This document shows positions 62,647-64,000 of a stretch of DNA of 64,000 nt, piece after piece. The notes under the pieces are model-generated. The model saw only the letters and a list, made by a program, of their open reading frames with translations, had not been told where the DNA came from and ran no database searches. This stretch comes from Streptomyces sp. S465 (GTDB lineage: Bacteria > Actinomycetota > Actinomycetes > Streptomycetales > Streptomycetaceae), in NCBI RefSeq assembly GCF_026898115.1, contig NZ_CP114036.1, positions 3,782,001 through 3,846,000 of the forward strand, in the 5' to 3' direction. Within the stretch, counting starts at the first letter, position 1. The number at the start of each line of letters is the position of its first letter. Position numbers and translations under genes: made by a program.

Positions 62647-63186
62647 ATGCACAGCAAACTGGCCGCTGTGGCCATCGCGGCCGTCGTCGTCGCGGGCACT
62701 GCCGCTACCGCCATCCCGGCCTCGGCCGCCACCGCCAAGGCCGCGCCGACCCGCTGCCACACCGCCGACCTGAAGGCCGGCTTCGCCACGGGGGGTGACG
62801 CGACGCCGGAGATGGATCAGACCGAGCAGACCCAGGCGTCCATCTGGTTCACCAACCAGAGCGACCGCACCTGCACCCTGTCCGGCTTCGCCGGTGTCGA
62901 CATGGTTGGCGCTCAGACGACCGACGGCACCTGGTCGCTGGCGCGCTCGTCCAAGACGCCCGAGAAGATGGTCCTGGAGCCGGGAGACACGACGGACTTC
63001 ACCATCAACCTGCTCCCGGTGGCCGATTCCACACCGCAGGAGGAGAAGTTCGTTCCGGCGACGTTCCTGGTCACCCCGCCGGACGAGACGGAGCACTTCA
63101 CCCTGAAGTGGCCGTTCGGCGGCCAGATCCTCAAGCAGGACGGCGCCACCAACCCGGGCACCTACATCGACCCGGTCGGGCTGTAA
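62647..63186 (+). CDS. Secreted DUF4232 protein
   Basis: 179 residues. A signal peptide (MHSKLAAVAIAAVVVAGTAA through IPASAATA) leads to a beta-rich DUF4232 domain: TRCHTADLKAGFATGGDA, IWFTNQSDRTCTLSGFAG, and a C-terminal VLEPGDTTDFTINLLPVAD. Cys37 and Cys78 probably form a disulfide. It is secreted; the function is unknown. A GC-rich hairpin (63204-63238) follows. Confidence 0.9.
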   Translation: MHSKLAAVAIAAVVVAGTAATAIPASAATAKAAPTRCHTADLKAGFATGGDATPEMDQTEQTQASIWFTNQSDRTCTLSGFAGVDMVGAQTTDGTWSLARSSKTPEKMVLEPGDTTDFTINLLPVADSTPQEEKFVPATFLVTPPDETEHFTLKWPFGGQILKQDGATNPGTYIDPVGL

Positions 63187-63203
63187 CCACCGGACAGTTC
63201 CGA

Positions 63204-63238
63204 GCCCGCCGGGTCCTCGTACGCGGGGTCCGGCGGGC
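63204..63238. terminator. Probable terminator after the DUF4232 gene
   Basis: GCCCGCCGG (63204-63212) pairs perfectly with CCGGCGGGC (63230-63238) around a 17-nt loop, starting 18 bp after the stop. No U-tract. Confidence 0.55.
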
Positions 63239-63371
63239 CGCGAACTCCCCCAAAGAACCGGGGTGAAGAACTACCACGTTCACCGCAACACAACCGCAAA
63301 CAGACGACGGCCCCCGCCGGGAGGACACGAACTCGTCCCGGGAGGCCGACCGGCGGTGACAAAATGGCACC

Positions 63372-63794
63372 ATGGTGCTTCACGTAGGCGTAAAAGCTCT
63401 TCGACGGAGACGAGATGAGCTTCGAGGCTCGGCGGAATCGATAGAAGCGCATGGGGAACTCGGCGATTTAGCCACGGTGGGTCTCCTGCTGTTCTACTCA
63501 GCCGAGTGCGGGCTGAAGGAACGGCTCCTTTGCCGCCAGAAGCTGCGCGGCACCGAAGCTTTGGAACCCACCCACGACCTTCGCAAGCTGGCCAAGGACC
63601 TCAACCTGCCTCGAACGTTAGGCGCACGTCTCGACAGGCTCCAGAGCTGTCGACTGCATGCGTCGGGAAGCAAGGCCATTCCTTTGGCCGATTTACATCA
63701 GGCATGGCGCTACGGTGCGAAGCTTGACGCGGCCGACGAGAAGGAAGCTCAGGAAGCCCTCCGTGCTCTGATCAAATGGTGCGAGCGGGACTAA
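63372..63794 (+). CDS. HEPN-like hypothetical protein
   Basis: 140 residues, all-helical by inspection. The pattern FYSAECGLKERLLCRQKLRG... THDLRKLAKDLNL resembles HEPN-domain proteins (AAEKALK...(G/T)HDL..L), many of which are RNases in toxin-antitoxin or phage-defence systems. The classical R-x4-6-H catalytic motif is not obvious. No ribosome site is clear (GGTGA 12 bases before the ATG). Assignment is by pattern only. Confidence 0.55.
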   Translation: MVLHVGVKALRRRRDELRGSAESIEAHGELGDLATVGLLLFYSAECGLKERLLCRQKLRGTEALEPTHDLRKLAKDLNLPRTLGARLDRLQSCRLHASGSKAIPLADLHQAWRYGAKLDAADEKEAQEALRALIKWCERD

Positions 63795-63814
63795 GGCTAG
63801 GAGACGACGAAACC

Positions 63815-64000
63815 GTGGCCGGTTTGAATGGACTGGACGGGCTGACACCCCCAGAGCACCTGTTCACCTGGGTAGACGTCGATGAACACCTGACGGCTCT
63901 GGCCTCTGCGGGGCAGTGGCCCGCATGGCTGCGCGCGGCGGATGGCTGGTGGGATGGCTTAGAGCTCGTGGTGTCCAGCGGCACAGAAGCCGAAGAGGCG
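63815..64000 (+). CDS. Uncharacterised protein, cut by the right edge
   Basis: 62 codons from a GTG (63815) that follows AGGAG by nine bases, open to the window end. The start VAGLNGLDGLTPPEHLF is followed by Trp-rich WLRAADGWWDGLELVV. I do not recognise the family. It begins 20 bp after the HEPN-like gene on the same strand, so the two are probably one operon. Confidence 0.65.
   Translation, partial: MAGLNGLDGLTPPEHLFTWVDVDEHLTALASAGQWPAWLRAADGWWDGLELVVSSGTEAEEA

Overview
The window is a high-GC actinobacterial chromosome segment, almost certainly from Streptomyces. It has GTG/TTG starts, strong third-position GC, a proteolysis tag of the ANTKRDS...ALAA type, the ftsE-ftsX-smpB-ssrA block, tandem pkaA/pkaB-like kinases, an NnaR-type regulator beside narK, and XRE/DUF397 pairs. 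From memory, the core gene order (hexosaminidase and sugar importer, DUF3039, YqgE, murA, hup, malic enzyme, HelD-type ATPase, sigU/rsuA, nnaR-narK ... smpB, S41 protease, ftsX, ftsE, prfB, pkaB, pkaA) follows the S. coelicolor SCO2943-SCO2979 stretch. The window therefore looks like a conserved core arm with lineage-specific insertions.

Layout. 1-234: edge of a xanthine dehydrogenase FAD subunit. 511-5370: ABC sugar importer plus a GH20 hexosaminidase. 5503-11186: small conserved genes, murA, hup, malic enzyme, cold-shock gene. 11187-12040: repeat-rich gap. 12041-16037: HelD-like RNA-polymerase-associated ATPase and an ECF sigma/anti-sigma pair. 16318-20381: CGNR zinc-finger regulator, a repeat-laden gap, nnaR and narK. 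20603-25478: a toxin-antitoxin-like pair, two LysR regulators, an MFS exporter and an epoxide-hydrolase-like enzyme. 25536-30991: an alpha-xyloside operon with a clear promoter and operator. 31216-35071: DD-carboxypeptidase, DUF3592 protein, divergent TetR/oxidoreductase. 35093-40591: an ATP-grasp RiPP cluster with its regulators. 40659-47290: ssrA, smpB, S41 protease, ftsX/E, a sortase substrate and prfB. 47331-50695: two Ser/Thr kinases. 51458-56644: a very large FHA/FtsK-like protein. 56812-60446: a third sugar importer. 60526-64000: an RsbW-like kinase, an XRE/DUF397 locus, a DUF4232 secreted protein and a HEPN-like gene pair cut by the right edge.

Most interesting content. (1) The cluster at 37710-40127 encodes an 88-residue precursor, an ATP-grasp ligase and a PIMT-like methyltransferase. 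This architecture makes graspetides (side-chain ester/amide macrocycles) carrying aspartimides. The precursor's tail has a Ser/Thr block followed by five spaced Asp residues. A divergent XRE-TPR regulator (coupled to a GNAT gene), an RsbW-like kinase and a Nudix hydrolase flank it. (2) The importer permease at 58195 carries an extracytoplasmic Ig-like insert, reminiscent of MalF P2. (3) Recent tandem duplications are everywhere and often sit at gene 3' ends. A seven-unit 40-42 bp array at 30959-31242 supplies the stop codons of two convergent genes, and a 36-bp array holds the stop codon of pkaA.

The three importer operons each have a binding protein and two permeases but no ATPase gene, so they probably share an MsiK-type ATPase encoded elsewhere.
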